A program made the position numbers and the translations under genes. From positions 7,750,001 through 7,814,000 of the forward strand of contig NZ_CP162102.1 of the NCBI RefSeq assembly GCF_042466665.1: a DNA stretch of 64,000 nt, written 5' to 3'. The notes beneath the pieces were generated by a model. It saw only the letters and a program-made list of their open reading frames with translations. It was not told the origin of the DNA and did no database searches. How positions within the stretch are numbered: the first letter of the stretch is position 1; each line of letters begins with the position of its first letter. This document shows positions 1-8,550 of the stretch, piece after piece. This DNA is from Peterkaempfera podocarpi. GTDB lineage: Bacteria; Actinomycetota; Actinomycetes; Streptomycetales; Streptomycetaceae.

Positions 1-504
1 CGGGCCGTCGGCGGCAACTCCAGCTTCCTGCTCAATGTGCCGCCGGCCAGGGACGGGCGTCTGCGGGACGCCGATGTGGCGGCGCTCGAGGGGCTCGGGC
101 AGCTCATCGAGGACTTCCGGGCGCGGCGGATCGAGGCGACCGTGACGGTCTCCTCCGGTACGCCGGGCGACGTCGCGACCGCCTGGCCCGGAACGGCACG
201 TACGCCGTGGCAGCCCAACGGTACGGACCCACGGCCCGCTGTGACGCTCGCATTCGCCCGGCCGCACCTGCTCGAGGCGGTCGTCCTGGGCGAGGACATC
301 ACACAGGGGCAGCGCATCGAGCATGTCGTCGTCCAGGGCCGGCGAGGGGGCGAGTGGACGACGCTCGCCGAGGCGAACGCGGTGGGCCACCAGAGGATCC
401 TGACGTTCCCCCGGACCGAGGCCGACGCCGTCATGGTGACGGTGACCGAGGCCCGGGAGACACCCGTCGTCGCCAGGGTGGCCGCGATCGGGGCCGGCTC
501 GTGA
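1..504 (+). CDS. alpha-L-fucosidase (GH29), C-terminal part only
   Basis: The gene enters the window from the left in frame 1 and only its last 167 residues are present. The first residues read VGGNSSFLLNVPP, which matches the GH29 alpha-L-fucosidase segment around SVGRNSNLLLNIPP that ends the catalytic barrel. The remainder (roughly residues 60-165 of this piece) looks like a small beta-sandwich of the kind found at the C-terminus of GH29 enzymes. GH29 enzymes hydrolyse terminal alpha-L-fucose from glycans by a retaining mechanism; the catalytic residues lie outside the window. The stop codon overlaps the GTG of the next gene (GTGA), so the two are probably translationally coupled. Family call is good; exact substrate is unknown. 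Confidence 0.8.
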   Translation, partial: RAVGGNSSFLLNVPPARDGRLRDADVAALEGLGQLIEDFRARRIEATVTVSSGTPGDVATAWPGTARTPWQPNGTDPRPAVTLAFARPHLLEAVVLGEDITQGQRIEHVVVQGRRGGEWTTLAEANAVGHQRILTFPRTEADAVMVTVTEARETPVVARVAAIGAGS

Positions 505-1757
505 AGGGCGCGATGGCCAGGCCGGGTAGTACCCGCAGGCCGGGTGCCGGGAAGGGGACGGGCGCCTCCCGCGCGCCGGGCGCCGGCCGGGGAAACGGCG
601 ACTCGGGCAAGGCCGGCGCCGGGCGGCGAACCGGTGCCTCCGGCAAGGCGGGCGCCGGGAGGGGCCCGACGGCCTCCCGGGGGCCGGGCCCCTCCCGAAG
701 GCCGTCGCGCCGGGTGGTCGTCCTGCTCACCGGGGTGTGCCTCATCCTCGCCGTGCTGACGGTCACCGCGGTGACGACCCTCGGCGGCCACCAGCACAAC
801 AAGGCCGCGGACGAGGTCGCCTCGCTGGACGGGCACCCCGTCACCCGCGACGAACTGCTCTTCCACATGCGCCGGCTCGCGCCGACCGTGCAGAACGAAC
901 TGCGCAGCAGGTACCACCTCCAGGGCACCTTCAGCTGGAACGCGAAGACCGGTGACAGGACCGCCCTCCAGCAGCTCGAGACCCGTGCGCTGGACGAGAT
1001 CTGGCAGGACAAGACCACACTCGTTCTCGCCGAGGAGCAGGGCCTGGTCGACTCCGTGGACTACGCGGACTTCCTCGCCGAACGGACCGAGGAGAACACC
1101 GCCCGCGCCCAGGCCATCGCCGCGGGCCAGACCGTCTACGGCCTCTCGGAGTTCTCCCCCGAGGAGTACTACACGCACCGGCTCACCGAACTCACCACGA
1201 GTCTGAAGGACAAGCTCAGCGCAGGCACCGGCGCCCCGCTGCGGGTCACCGACGCCGAGGTCCGGAAGGCCTTCGACGCGGACCGGGGCGACTGGAGCGC
1301 CGGCGCGACGACCTACACATACTCGCAGCTCGTCGTGCGGACACCCGACGGCGCATCCGCGCACTACGCCACCGACCTGCAGCAGCGGGTGAAGGCCGCA
1401 GGACACCTCGCGGCCGTCACCGGGGTGCCGGACGCCAGGCTGACCACCGGTACGTACGGCGGCAGTGGCTCCACCGGGCTGAACGCCCACGACCAGGACC
1501 TCATGGCCGTGCTCGGCAAGCTCAGCACGGATCAGGTCTCCGCCCCGGTCAAGGGCACCGACCAGATCACCTACTACGAACTCGACGACAAGAAGGTCGA
1601 CGAGGACAAGGCATTCGCCGACTACTCCCAGCGGATCCGGCAGTCGCTCGTCGAGAAGAAGTTCACCGAGTACCTGCAACGCCGGGTCGACAAGGCCGAC
1701 ACCCATGTCGACACCGGGGCGGTGGACGCCATCAACGCGAAGGATGTGCAGCAATGA
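501..1757 (+). CDS. SurA/PrsA-like peptidyl-prolyl isomerase-type membrane protein
   Basis: Start chosen at the GTG overlapping the upstream stop (GTGA); an ATG lies four codons later. About 418 residues. Residues 1-70 are a Gly/Ala/Arg-rich cytoplasmic tail with degenerate GAGR-type repeats, followed by one membrane anchor (RVVVLLTGVCLILAVLTV). The outside part begins ASLDGHPVTRDELLFHMRR, the typical opening of SurA_N/foldase proteins (VNGxxITxxEL), and is helical, then has a small domain containing TYSQLVVRTPDG and TDQVSAPVKG, resembling a parvulin rotamase domain. Such proteins assist folding of secreted proteins; placed between a glycosidase and a secreted beta-helix protein, it may serve them. 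Parvulin active-site residues are not clearly conserved, so enzymatic activity is uncertain. It overlaps the next gene by ATGA. Confidence 0.65.
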   Translation: MKGAMARPGSTRRPGAGKGTGASRAPGAGRGNGDSGKAGAGRRTGASGKAGAGRGPTASRGPGPSRRPSRRVVVLLTGVCLILAVLTVTAVTTLGGHQHNKAADEVASLDGHPVTRDELLFHMRRLAPTVQNELRSRYHLQGTFSWNAKTGDRTALQQLETRALDEIWQDKTTLVLAEEQGLVDSVDYADFLAERTEENTARAQAIAAGQTVYGLSEFSPEEYYTHRLTELTTSLKDKLSAGTGAPLRVTDAEVRKAFDADRGDWSAGATTYTYSQLVVRTPDGASAHYATDLQQRVKAAGHLAAVTGVPDARLTTGTYGGSGSTGLNAHDQDLMAVLGKLSTDQVSAPVKGTDQITYYELDDKKVDEDKAFADYSQRIRQSLVEKKFTEYLQRRVDKADTHVDTGAVDAINAKDVQQ

Positions 1758-4126
1758 GACCAGTCGCCATCGAACCACCACGTGCGAGCAGGGAGGTCCC
1801 CAAGCGCCGGCGGATCTCGGTGCGCTCGCTCCGCACGGGCCTCACCGCCCTGTTCGCCGCAGTGCTCGTCGGATCGCTCGCCCCCGCCGCGCATGCGGCC
1901 GCGGCCCCGAAGCACGCGTCCACCGCCGCCTCCCCGTCTGCCGCGGCGCCGTCCTGGCCGGGCAACACGCCGAACAGAACCGGTGGCAGGGACTACTACC
2001 TCGACGCCACGCACGGTCACGACAGTGCGGCCGGCACCTCGCCCAGGGCCGCCTGGCGCACCCTGGCCAAGGCCAACGCCACGACGTTCAGGCCCGGCGA
2101 CCGGATCCTGCTCAAGGCCGGCGAGCAGTGGCAGGACGAGCAGCTGTGGCCGAAGGGCTCCGGCAGCTCGGGCAAGCCGATCACGATCTCGGCGTACGGC
2201 GACGCGCACGCCGGGCGGCCCTACATCGCGACCAACGGCAATGTGCCGAGCCCGTTCAACGCGGACGGCACCAAGAACCCCCAGACCGTCGGTCTCACCG
2301 GCGCCATCGTGCTGCGCAACCAGCAGTACTGGGACATCAACAACGTCGAGCTCTCCAACGACGACGACTTCGCGACCAACATCACCAAGGGGACGTACGT
2401 CCGCGACGGAATCATGGTCTCGATCAACGCCGACCTCCTGAAGGACGGCGAGGACAGCATCATGGACCACTTCCGCATATCGGACATCTTCGTCCACAAC
2501 CTGGACGGCCCGAGCAGCTGGCAGAAGATCCACTACGGCGCCGTCGACTTCCAGGTCTTCGGCAGCCACAACTACAAGGACTACGGCACCGGCGGCTACT
2601 ACTTCAAGGACGTCCGGATCGAGGACAACACCTTCGAGAACGTCGAACTGCACGCCGTCCAGTTCGCGTTCAACTGGTTCGCTGCCGACAGTGCGGACTC
2701 CGGCCAGTACGACGACAGCGGGAAGTGGCACGAGGGCTGGGAGCAGCTGTGGGTGCGCACCCGCGACCTGTACAGCCGTGACGTCTACATCGGCCACAAC
2801 TACGCCGAGAGCATCGGCCAGGGCGCGTTCCAGCTCGCCGACACCAAGCACATGACGGTCGAGTACAACGAGGTCAACGGCTTCCTGAAGCGCTATGACG
2901 CGGTGTCCTGCGCGCTCTACCTGTGGGCGGGCGCCGACTCGACCATGCAGTACAACGAGGTCTACGACGGTCCCAACAACGAGTACGACGGCACCCCCTG
3001 GGACCTGGAGTACACCAACTTCAACGTCACGTACCAGTACAACTACTCGCACGACAACGCGGCGGGCTGGATGGCCTACATGGGCAACAGCTCCAACTCC
3101 GTGGCCCGCTACAACCTGAGCGTCAACGACAACGGCGTGCTCGTGAAGAACATGCTGTCGTCGAACTACGCGCCGACCTACTTCACCAACAACACCTTCG
3201 TCTACGACGGCGCCGACCTCGACTACGTCCATGACGAGACGTTCCTGAGCCGGGTCTACTTCCTGAACAACATCTTCTACAACACCTCGAAGACGACGGC
3301 GACCCCCTGGTACCGCAGAACCGGCGCCCTGCGGCAGGCCGTCTTCTCCAACAACGACTACTACGAGGCGAGCGGCACCCACTCCACCCAGGAGCCGGCC
3401 GACCCCGACGGGCTGCGGGCCGATCCGAAGTTCACCGGTGACCCCGCCGACTACGTCACCGGTGCGGGCGTGGACCGGATCCGCACGGCCGCGGCGCACT
3501 TCTCGCTGCGCAAGGACTCGCCGCTGATCGACGCGGGCCGCTACAACACCCACCTGGGCACCGAGGACTTCCTCGGCACGCACCTCTACTACGGTGACGC
3601 ACCGGACATGGGCATCGCCGAGACCCGGATCGGCCGCCGAGTCGCCCACCCGGTGGACAACGACCCGATCGAGGACGAGACCGACAACCGCGTCGACCTG
3701 GCCCTCGGCAAGCCGGTCACCGCCAGCTCCACCCACCCCGGGGCCAACGGCGCGCTCGGCGCGGAGAAGCTGACCGACGGCGACCTCACGACCCGCTGGG
3801 CGGCGGCGGACGACGCGTCCTACCCGATCACCCTCGACGTCGACTTCGGCGCGGACACCGCCTTCGACCAGGTCTACCTGGACGAGTACACCGACTCGGG
3901 CACCAACCCGCGGGTGCAGTCCTTCGACCTCCAGCGGTGGGACGCCGCCACCGGCACCTGGGTGACCTTCGCCAGCCGTGACACCGGCATCGGCCACGAC
4001 CTCACCGTGACCGGCTTCGGCACCGTCACCACCTCCAAGCTCCGAGTGGCCCTCACCGGCCAGATCGCCACGGAGCAGTACACCCCGACCCTGACGGAGA
4101 TCTCGGCCTACCACACCGGCGCGTAA
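1754..4126 (+). CDS. Secreted right-handed beta-helix protein with F5/8-type C (CBM32-like) domain
   Basis: The ATG overlaps the previous stop (ATGA). 790 residues. An Arg-rich N-terminus and hydrophobic core (LTALFAAVLVGSLAP, then AAHAAA) form a signal peptide. Residues about 75-130 (DYYLDATHGHDSAAGTSP...AWRTLAKAN) are the usual entry to right-handed parallel beta-helix proteins, and residues about 170-520 contain many N-rich strand turns (NTFENVEL, YNEVYDGPNN, NNTFVYDG) typical of pectate-lyase-like helices. Residues about 640-790 (LALGKPVTASSTHPG...LTDGDLTTRWAA) are a discoidin/F5-8C carbohydrate-binding domain. Likely an extracellular polysaccharide lyase or glycosidase acting on the same glycan as the fucosidase upstream. 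No catalytic residues could be assigned, so the reaction is unknown. Confidence 0.75.
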   Translation: MRPVAIEPPRASREVPKRRRISVRSLRTGLTALFAAVLVGSLAPAAHAAAAPKHASTAASPSAAAPSWPGNTPNRTGGRDYYLDATHGHDSAAGTSPRAAWRTLAKANATTFRPGDRILLKAGEQWQDEQLWPKGSGSSGKPITISAYGDAHAGRPYIATNGNVPSPFNADGTKNPQTVGLTGAIVLRNQQYWDINNVELSNDDDFATNITKGTYVRDGIMVSINADLLKDGEDSIMDHFRISDIFVHNLDGPSSWQKIHYGAVDFQVFGSHNYKDYGTGGYYFKDVRIEDNTFENVELHAVQFAFNWFAADSADSGQYDDSGKWHEGWEQLWVRTRDLYSRDVYIGHNYAESIGQGAFQLADTKHMTVEYNEVNGFLKRYDAVSCALYLWAGADSTMQYNEVYDGPNNEYDGTPWDLEYTNFNVTYQYNYSHDNAAGWMAYMGNSSNSVARYNLSVNDNGVLVKNMLSSNYAPTYFTNNTFVYDGADLDYVHDETFLSRVYFLNNIFYNTSKTTATPWYRRTGALRQAVFSNNDYYEASGTHSTQEPADPDGLRADPKFTGDPADYVTGAGVDRIRTAAAHFSLRKDSPLIDAGRYNTHLGTEDFLGTHLYYGDAPDMGIAETRIGRRVAHPVDNDPIEDETDNRVDLALGKPVTASSTHPGANGALGAEKLTDGDLTTRWAAADDASYPITLDVDFGADTAFDQVYLDEYTDSGTNPRVQSFDLQRWDAATGTWVTFASRDTGIGHDLTVTGFGTVTTSKLRVALTGQIATEQYTPTLTEISAYHTGA

Positions 4127-4154
4127 CCCGGACGGGACCACTCCCACGGCCACC

Positions 4155-4184
4155 GGCGGGTGGACGCCACGGCGTCCACCCGCC
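4155..4184 (+). terminator. Strong hairpin after the fucosidase operon
   Basis: Perfect 14-bp inverted repeat, arms 4155-4168 (GGCGGGTGGACGCC) and 4171-4184 with a 2-nt formal loop, starting 28 bases after the stop of the beta-helix gene. It lacks a long T tract, as is usual for this GC-rich group. It most likely ends the operon transcript and shields the 3' end. Confidence 0.7.
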
Positions 4185-4295
4185 TCTCGATCAGGCGCGG
4201 CGGTAGGGCGTGAACGTGACTGCGGGCGGGCTGCTCGTGCAGGCCGGGGTGCCGCTCGGTGAACCTCCGGCGGCCGGGCCTTCCCGCGTCTCCGG

Positions 4296-4590
4296 TCAGC
4301 TTCGCGAACGGCCCGCCTGCTGCGCCGAAGGGCTCTGCGCGAACCGGAGCACATTGCCGTACGGGTCGATGACCTGCAACGTAGGCCCGCCGGGCGCATC
4401 CATGTCGATCCCGGGCCGGAGCGGCGCGTTCGGCCGGGCGAGCAGCTCCTTGTGCAGTCCGACCACATCCCTGACCGGGAAACACACCACACCGTTGGGG
4501 CTCCCGTCGCCGTGGTGCTCCGACAGATGCAGCACGGCCGCCGCGCGGGAGACCTGCGCATACAGCAGCCCGTCGGTGACACCCCCTGCT
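4296..4590 (-). pseudogene. Truncated glyoxalase/bleomycin-resistance (VOC) family remnant
   Basis: Read on the minus strand, the last ~95 codons before the stop at 4296 encode a recognisable C-terminal half of a VOC-superfamily protein: LYAQVSRAAAVLHLSEHHGD, then LRPGIDMDAPGG and VIDPYGNVLRFAQ. The motif DPxGNxLRF is the standard C-terminal beta strand of these metal-binding dioxygenase/resistance folds. No homologous N-terminal half or credible start lies upstream; the frame continues into the 3' end of the neighbouring phosphatase gene antisense to nothing recognisable. Interpreted as a 5'-truncated pseudogene. Ability to bind metal or substrate is lost without the first beta-alpha-beta unit. 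Confidence 0.6.
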
Positions 4591-4660
4591 GTCGAATCAG
4601 CAGGGGCGCCGCTGTGGCGGCCGAGCGCCGGAGTGCGTCGGCGGCGTCCGGATTGCCCGG

Positions 4661-6670
4661 TCAGCGGTCGGAGAGGGCCTGCTCGCACCAGATGGTCTTG
4701 CCGTAGCTGTTCTGGCGGGTTCCCCAGCGCTGGGTGAGCTGGGCGACCAGCAGCAGCCCGCGGCCGCCCTCGTCCCAGGTACGGGCACGGCGCAGGTGCG
4801 GGGCGGTGTTGCTGGCGTCGGAGGTCTCGCAGATCAGCACGCGGTCGCGGATCAGCCTGAGGGTGATGGGTGGGGCGCCGTAGCGGATGGCGTTGGTGAC
4901 CAGTTCGCTGACCACCAGCTCGGTGGTGAACAGCGCATCGGTCAGGCCCCACTCGTCGAGCTGCTCGCAGGCCAGCTTCCGGGCCCACACGACCATGGCC
5001 GGGTCGGCGGGGATCTCCCAGGACGCGACCTGTCCAGAGGACAGTGCCTTGGTGCGGGCGAGGAGCAGAGCCACGTCGTCGGTGAGGCCGTCGGCGCCCA
5101 TGGCGTCGACCGCGGCGCTGCAGGCCTTGTCCAGCGAGGGCTCGGGCCGGGTCAGCACCTGGCCCAGCCGGGCCAGGCCCTGGTCGATGTCGCGGTTGCG
5201 GGACTCGACCAGGCCGTCCGTGAACATGGCGAGGACGCTGCCCTCCTCCACCTGCAGTTCGGTGGTCTCGAAGGGCAGACCGCCGATGCCCAGCGGAGGG
5301 CCGACGTGTCCGTGGACCGTTGCCGCCGTGCCGTTGGAGATGATCAGCGGGTAGAGGTGGCCGGCGCTGGCCAGCGCGCAGCTGCGGGAGATCGGGTCGT
5401 ACACGGCGTAGACGCAGGTGGCGCCGAGTTCGTCGGAGCCGGCGCCCGCGCCGGCCGGGTCCTCCTCGTCGGCCAGGCGGATGACCAGGTCGTCGAGCTG
5501 GGTGAGGAGTTCGCCGGGCGGCAGGTCGACGTCAGCGAGGGTGCGTACGGCGGTGCGCAGCCGGCCCATGGTGGCCGCGGCAGGGATGCCGTGGCCGACG
5601 ACATCGCCGATGACCAGGGCGACCCGGAGTCCGGACAGCGGGATCACATCGAACCAGTCGCCGCCCACGCCGGCCTGTGCGTCGGCGGGCAGGTAGCAGA
5701 AGGCGGCCTCGACGGCCGGCTGGGCGGGGAGGCGCTGCAGCAGGACGCTGCGCTGCAGGGCGAGGGAGACGGCGCGCTCATGGGTGTAGCGGTGCGCGTT
5801 GTCGATGGCCAGGGAGGCTTTGGCGGAGAGCTCCTCAGCGAAGGACCGGTCCTCGTCCTCGAAGGGCTCGCGTCCGTGCGCCCGCCAGAAGACGACCACT
5901 CCGAGCGGCGTCTCCCGGGCCCGGAGCGGTGCGGTGATCCGTGAGCGCATCCCGTAGGCCAGCAGCCGGTCGCGCTGCTCGGAGCAGTGCCCGTCGGCCG
6001 CGGTGGCGGCGGACAGGTCGGACTCCAGGGTCACCACCCCGTCGACGGTCTCCGCCAGGGACGGCCCGGCCGGAATCTCCGTACCTGCCGGGTACAGCGG
6101 GGGATCGCCGCGGATGCCCCCGATCCCCACTCGCCGCAGCCGGTTGTGGCCCCCGGCGGTCGGCTCCCGGCCCTCCACCAGTGCCGACGAGAGGTCCACG
6201 GTGACAAAGTCCGCGAAGCGGGGTACCGCCACGCGGGCCAGTTCTTCGGCAGTGCGGGTCACATCCAGCGTGGAACCCACGGCCACACTGGTGTCATATA
6301 GGAGTTCGAGCCGCAGGCGAGCCTGCTCCGCCTTGCGCCACTGGAAGCGACCCCGGGCGGCCATCTGCGAAACCGCCGCCCCAATGATCAGCAGCAGGGC
6401 GCTGGTCTGGGAGTCGTAGAGCTTGTTGGTCTCCAGGTGGCCCCACGGAGGCGTGAAGAAGAAGTCGAACCAGACTGCGGCGGACAGCGCGGCCAGCATG
6501 CCCGTCGTGCGATAACCCGTAGCGGCCACGGCGACCACCACCGCCACCATGACCAGGGCTTCACCCACCGAGGAGAAGTACGCCCGGAACGGCACGAGAA
6601 GAACCGCGGCAAGCAGCGGCCCCAGCAGGGCGCAGATCACCGCCCCCCAGTGCCTCCTCTTGCGCACCAC
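4661..6670 (-). CDS. SpoIIE/RsbU-type PP2C phosphatase with DUF4118, GAF and HATPase anti-sigma domains
   Basis: 669 residues from a GTG start (a second GTG follows directly). Residues about 8-95 form a four-helix KdpD-like (DUF4118) membrane region with the WFDFFFTPPWG loop. About 120-310 is a GAF sensor domain (LLYDTSVAVGSTLDVTRTAEEL...). About 320-525 is a SpoIIE PP2C domain: GDWFDVIPL, VIGDVVGHGIPAAATMGRLR and AMFTDGLVESR contain the metal-binding Asp residues. About 545-665 is an RsbW-like GHKL ATPase (LVVSELVTNAIRYG, GRGLLLV). Proteins of this layout act in partner-switching control of sigma factors by phosphorylating and dephosphorylating anti-anti-sigma factors. The extra membrane domain suggests envelope or ion sensing. 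No partner sigma or STAS gene is adjacent. Confidence 0.9.
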   Translation of the reverse strand: MVRKRRHWGAVICALLGPLLAAVLLVPFRAYFSSVGEALVMVAVVVAVAATGYRTTGMLAALSAAVWFDFFFTPPWGHLETNKLYDSQTSALLLIIGAAVSQMAARGRFQWRKAEQARLRLELLYDTSVAVGSTLDVTRTAEELARVAVPRFADFVTVDLSSALVEGREPTAGGHNRLRRVGIGGIRGDPPLYPAGTEIPAGPSLAETVDGVVTLESDLSAATAADGHCSEQRDRLLAYGMRSRITAPLRARETPLGVVVFWRAHGREPFEDEDRSFAEELSAKASLAIDNAHRYTHERAVSLALQRSVLLQRLPAQPAVEAAFCYLPADAQAGVGGDWFDVIPLSGLRVALVIGDVVGHGIPAAATMGRLRTAVRTLADVDLPPGELLTQLDDLVIRLADEEDPAGAGAGSDELGATCVYAVYDPISRSCALASAGHLYPLIISNGTAATVHGHVGPPLGIGGLPFETTELQVEEGSVLAMFTDGLVESRNRDIDQGLARLGQVLTRPEPSLDKACSAAVDAMGADGLTDDVALLLARTKALSSGQVASWEIPADPAMVVWARKLACEQLDEWGLTDALFTTELVVSELVTNAIRYGAPPITLRLIRDRVLICETSDASNTAPHLRRARTWDEGGRGLLLVAQLTQRWGTRQNSYGKTIWCEQALSDR

Positions 6671-7111
6671 AGACGCTATCTACCACCACCTGGAGCCGTC
6701 GACACTGCAGGGGACCCAAAACCTGGGCCACGTTTCCTGAGCCCCCGGCAGGAGGGCCGGGGATCGGCCGGCGTCATCGCCGGCACGCCGAGGCGCACGC
6801 GTACGACCCGGGGAAGCACCGGCTGCCGGGTGCGTACGGCGGCGGCCGGAGATCTTGCTGTACTCGGTGGCCCCTCGGTGTGCTGGGCACCGTCCAGGGA
6901 CTGCGGCGGGCCCTGGGTTGACACCTCGTACTGGGGTCGTTGCGCCGCGTGCAACTGACCGTTGAGCCGGCCACCGGGCGGTGCCGGCATGCAACGCCGA
7001 AGGTCCGAGCGCCGGGGTTGCATTTCGGCGAGTTCGCCGAGGACGGCGGACCTGTCCAGGCATCACTCGATGCTTGACAGCGGGTCCTGGCGCAGCGCCT
7101 ACTGTTCCTCC
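6671..7111. other. Divergent intergenic region, no supported gene
   Basis: About 440 bases between the GTG of the phosphatase (minus) and the next plus-strand gene. Frames on both strands are open but Arg/Pro/Gly-rich with no recognisable motif. A weak hairpin lies at 6743-6762 (7-bp stem CCCCGGC/GCCGGGG). No clear promoter consensus was found. Confidence 0.4.
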
Positions 7112-7750
7112 GTGGCGGACCGTACCCAGGACCTCACCGTCGACCCGGACGGGGCAGGGATTCCCGTACCTGCATCACGTCGGCGCGTCCGCTGCACCAC
7201 TGCGGGCGTTGTGGTCGGAGTGCTGACGCTGATGGTCGTGCCGGCGATGCTGGCCGCTCCTCTCGCCGACGTCTCCCCTGTCATGATGACCGCAGGTGTG
7301 AGCGCAGGGATCGGCTGCGTCGCGCTGCCGCATCTCGCGGTGGCCCGCAAACCGTGGCGCAGACACGGCCCCGACCTGCGATATCTGACCGCCCGGACCT
7401 GGGCTGGGTACCGCACTCTTGATCTGCACGCGCTGCGGACGGTGCGGACCTGGAAAGAGGTCCAGCGAGGGGGCTCCACCACCTACATCGTCCTCACCGA
7501 TGCGGCCGGCACCCGGCTGAGCTTTGCCGCCCCCCAGGCAGACAGGCTCATACGGAGGTACGCGATCGAGCGACCCCGCGAGGTACCGGACGCCCATCCG
7601 GTCCGCATCACTCGGCTGGCCCTGGCCGACCTGGGTATCCGGCCTCTTCCCCGCGGATTCGGGCCGATCCGCTCGCTGCTCTCGGTCGAGCGGATGTGTG
7701 TGATGCTCTGCGTGCCCATGATGATCTCCGCAGCGATCGCGTCCCACTGA
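7112..7750 (+). CDS. Membrane protein, hypothetical (PH-like cytoplasmic domain)
   Basis: Reading from the GTG at 7112 gives 212 residues (VADRTQDLTVDPDG...); an in-frame ATG at 7070 would add 14 residues and neither start has a convincing ribosome binding site. Two hydrophobic segments sit close together (TAGVVVGVLTLMVVPAMLAA and MTAGVSAGIGCVALPHLAV), followed by a cytoplasmic stretch with AWAGYRTLDLHALRTVR... and TTYIVLTDAAGTRLSF, which resembles the small beta-rich domain seen after twin helices in many actinobacterial PH-like proteins. A short hydrophobic tail closes the protein. I do not recognise a specific function. Confidence 0.6.
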   Translation: MADRTQDLTVDPDGAGIPVPASRRRVRCTTAGVVVGVLTLMVVPAMLAAPLADVSPVMMTAGVSAGIGCVALPHLAVARKPWRRHGPDLRYLTARTWAGYRTLDLHALRTVRTWKEVQRGGSTTYIVLTDAAGTRLSFAAPQADRLIRRYAIERPREVPDAHPVRITRLALADLGIRPLPRGFGPIRSLLSVERMCVMLCVPMMISAAIASH

Positions 7751-7921
7751 ACCCGGAGAACGTATGAGCGGCCGGGTCGTGGTCCCGCTCGCCGGCTGAC
7801 GAGCCCGACGTCACCAAGGCCCGGCGCGTACGCTGTCGGACCATCGACTGGTCCGACCCTCGGGCAGGCAACGCAGGGGTCTGTCTCCGGAGGGTGGCGT
7901 TGGCGGCCGTAGAGTGACCCC

Positions 7922-8485
7922 GTGTATGACGACTGGTTCGAGGTTGACGACCCCGACCCCGAGGTGAGCGACAAGCACCGGGAATTCGTGGACACGGTGC
8001 GGGAGTTTGCGCGCTCCTGGCCGGAATGCCCGCCCGACGCGACCGCCGTGCTCGTCTTTCCGCCAGGCGAGGACGAGGACGACGACCGGGACGACCTGGA
8101 CGGTGAGCAGCCGGCGTACGACAGTGCGATGGACGAGGAGATCGCCGAGGGGAGGGCGGTGCTCATGCTGATCGCGGACGTGGACGATCGGGAGAGGAAC
8201 CTTCGCTTCAGGACGCTGGGGGCGACCGTGGCCGGCGACAGGCTCTTCTGCAGCGAGCGGCACGACACCACCTACCGGCCGTACCCCAGCGAGGACGTGG
8301 CACCGCTGGAAGCCACGGGGTCGCCGGAGGAGTTGGGCCGGATCGCCGCCGCCTGGTTCGGTGAAGTCCTGCGCCGCCCCGTCATCGCGCCTCGCACGGG
8401 CCCGGGTCCGACGTCATTTGTCGCGCCGGGTACCGCCCTGCCCCCGGGGCACCGCTGGGTACGCAACGGTCCCCGTCCCGTGTGA
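7922..8485 (+). CDS. Acidic hypothetical protein
   Basis: 187 residues from GTG. Very acidic N-terminal half, including GEDEDDDRDDLDGEQ, and a Pro-rich tail. No signal peptide, membrane segment or enzymatic motif. Codon use (strong GC3) supports a real gene. Small acidic proteins of this kind occur in many streptomycetes without known function. It converges on the aminopeptidase gene 65 bases downstream. Function unknown. Confidence 0.6.
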   Translation: MYDDWFEVDDPDPEVSDKHREFVDTVREFARSWPECPPDATAVLVFPPGEDEDDDRDDLDGEQPAYDSAMDEEIAEGRAVLMLIADVDDRERNLRFRTLGATVAGDRLFCSERHDTTYRPYPSEDVAPLEATGSPEELGRIAAAWFGEVLRRPVIAPRTGPGPTSFVAPGTALPPGHRWVRNGPRPV

Positions 8486-8550
8486 CAGCGGGCACCGGCG
8501 GCCGGGCTCGCCGGCCGGCCGGGGCGGAGGCCACGACGTGCCCCCGAGGA

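Noticed and set aside
1622..4582. Nearly 1 kb-codon open frame on the minus strand opposite the beta-helix gene
   Set aside because: Val/Gly/Arg-rich translation without domains; it mirrors codon bias of the plus-strand gene, a usual artefact in very GC-rich DNA.
4296..4988. 230-codon minus-strand frame as a complete VOC gene
   Set aside because: Only the last ~95 codons are VOC-like; the first part is out-of-frame sequence of the phosphatase gene on the same strand. Annotated as a truncated pseudogene.
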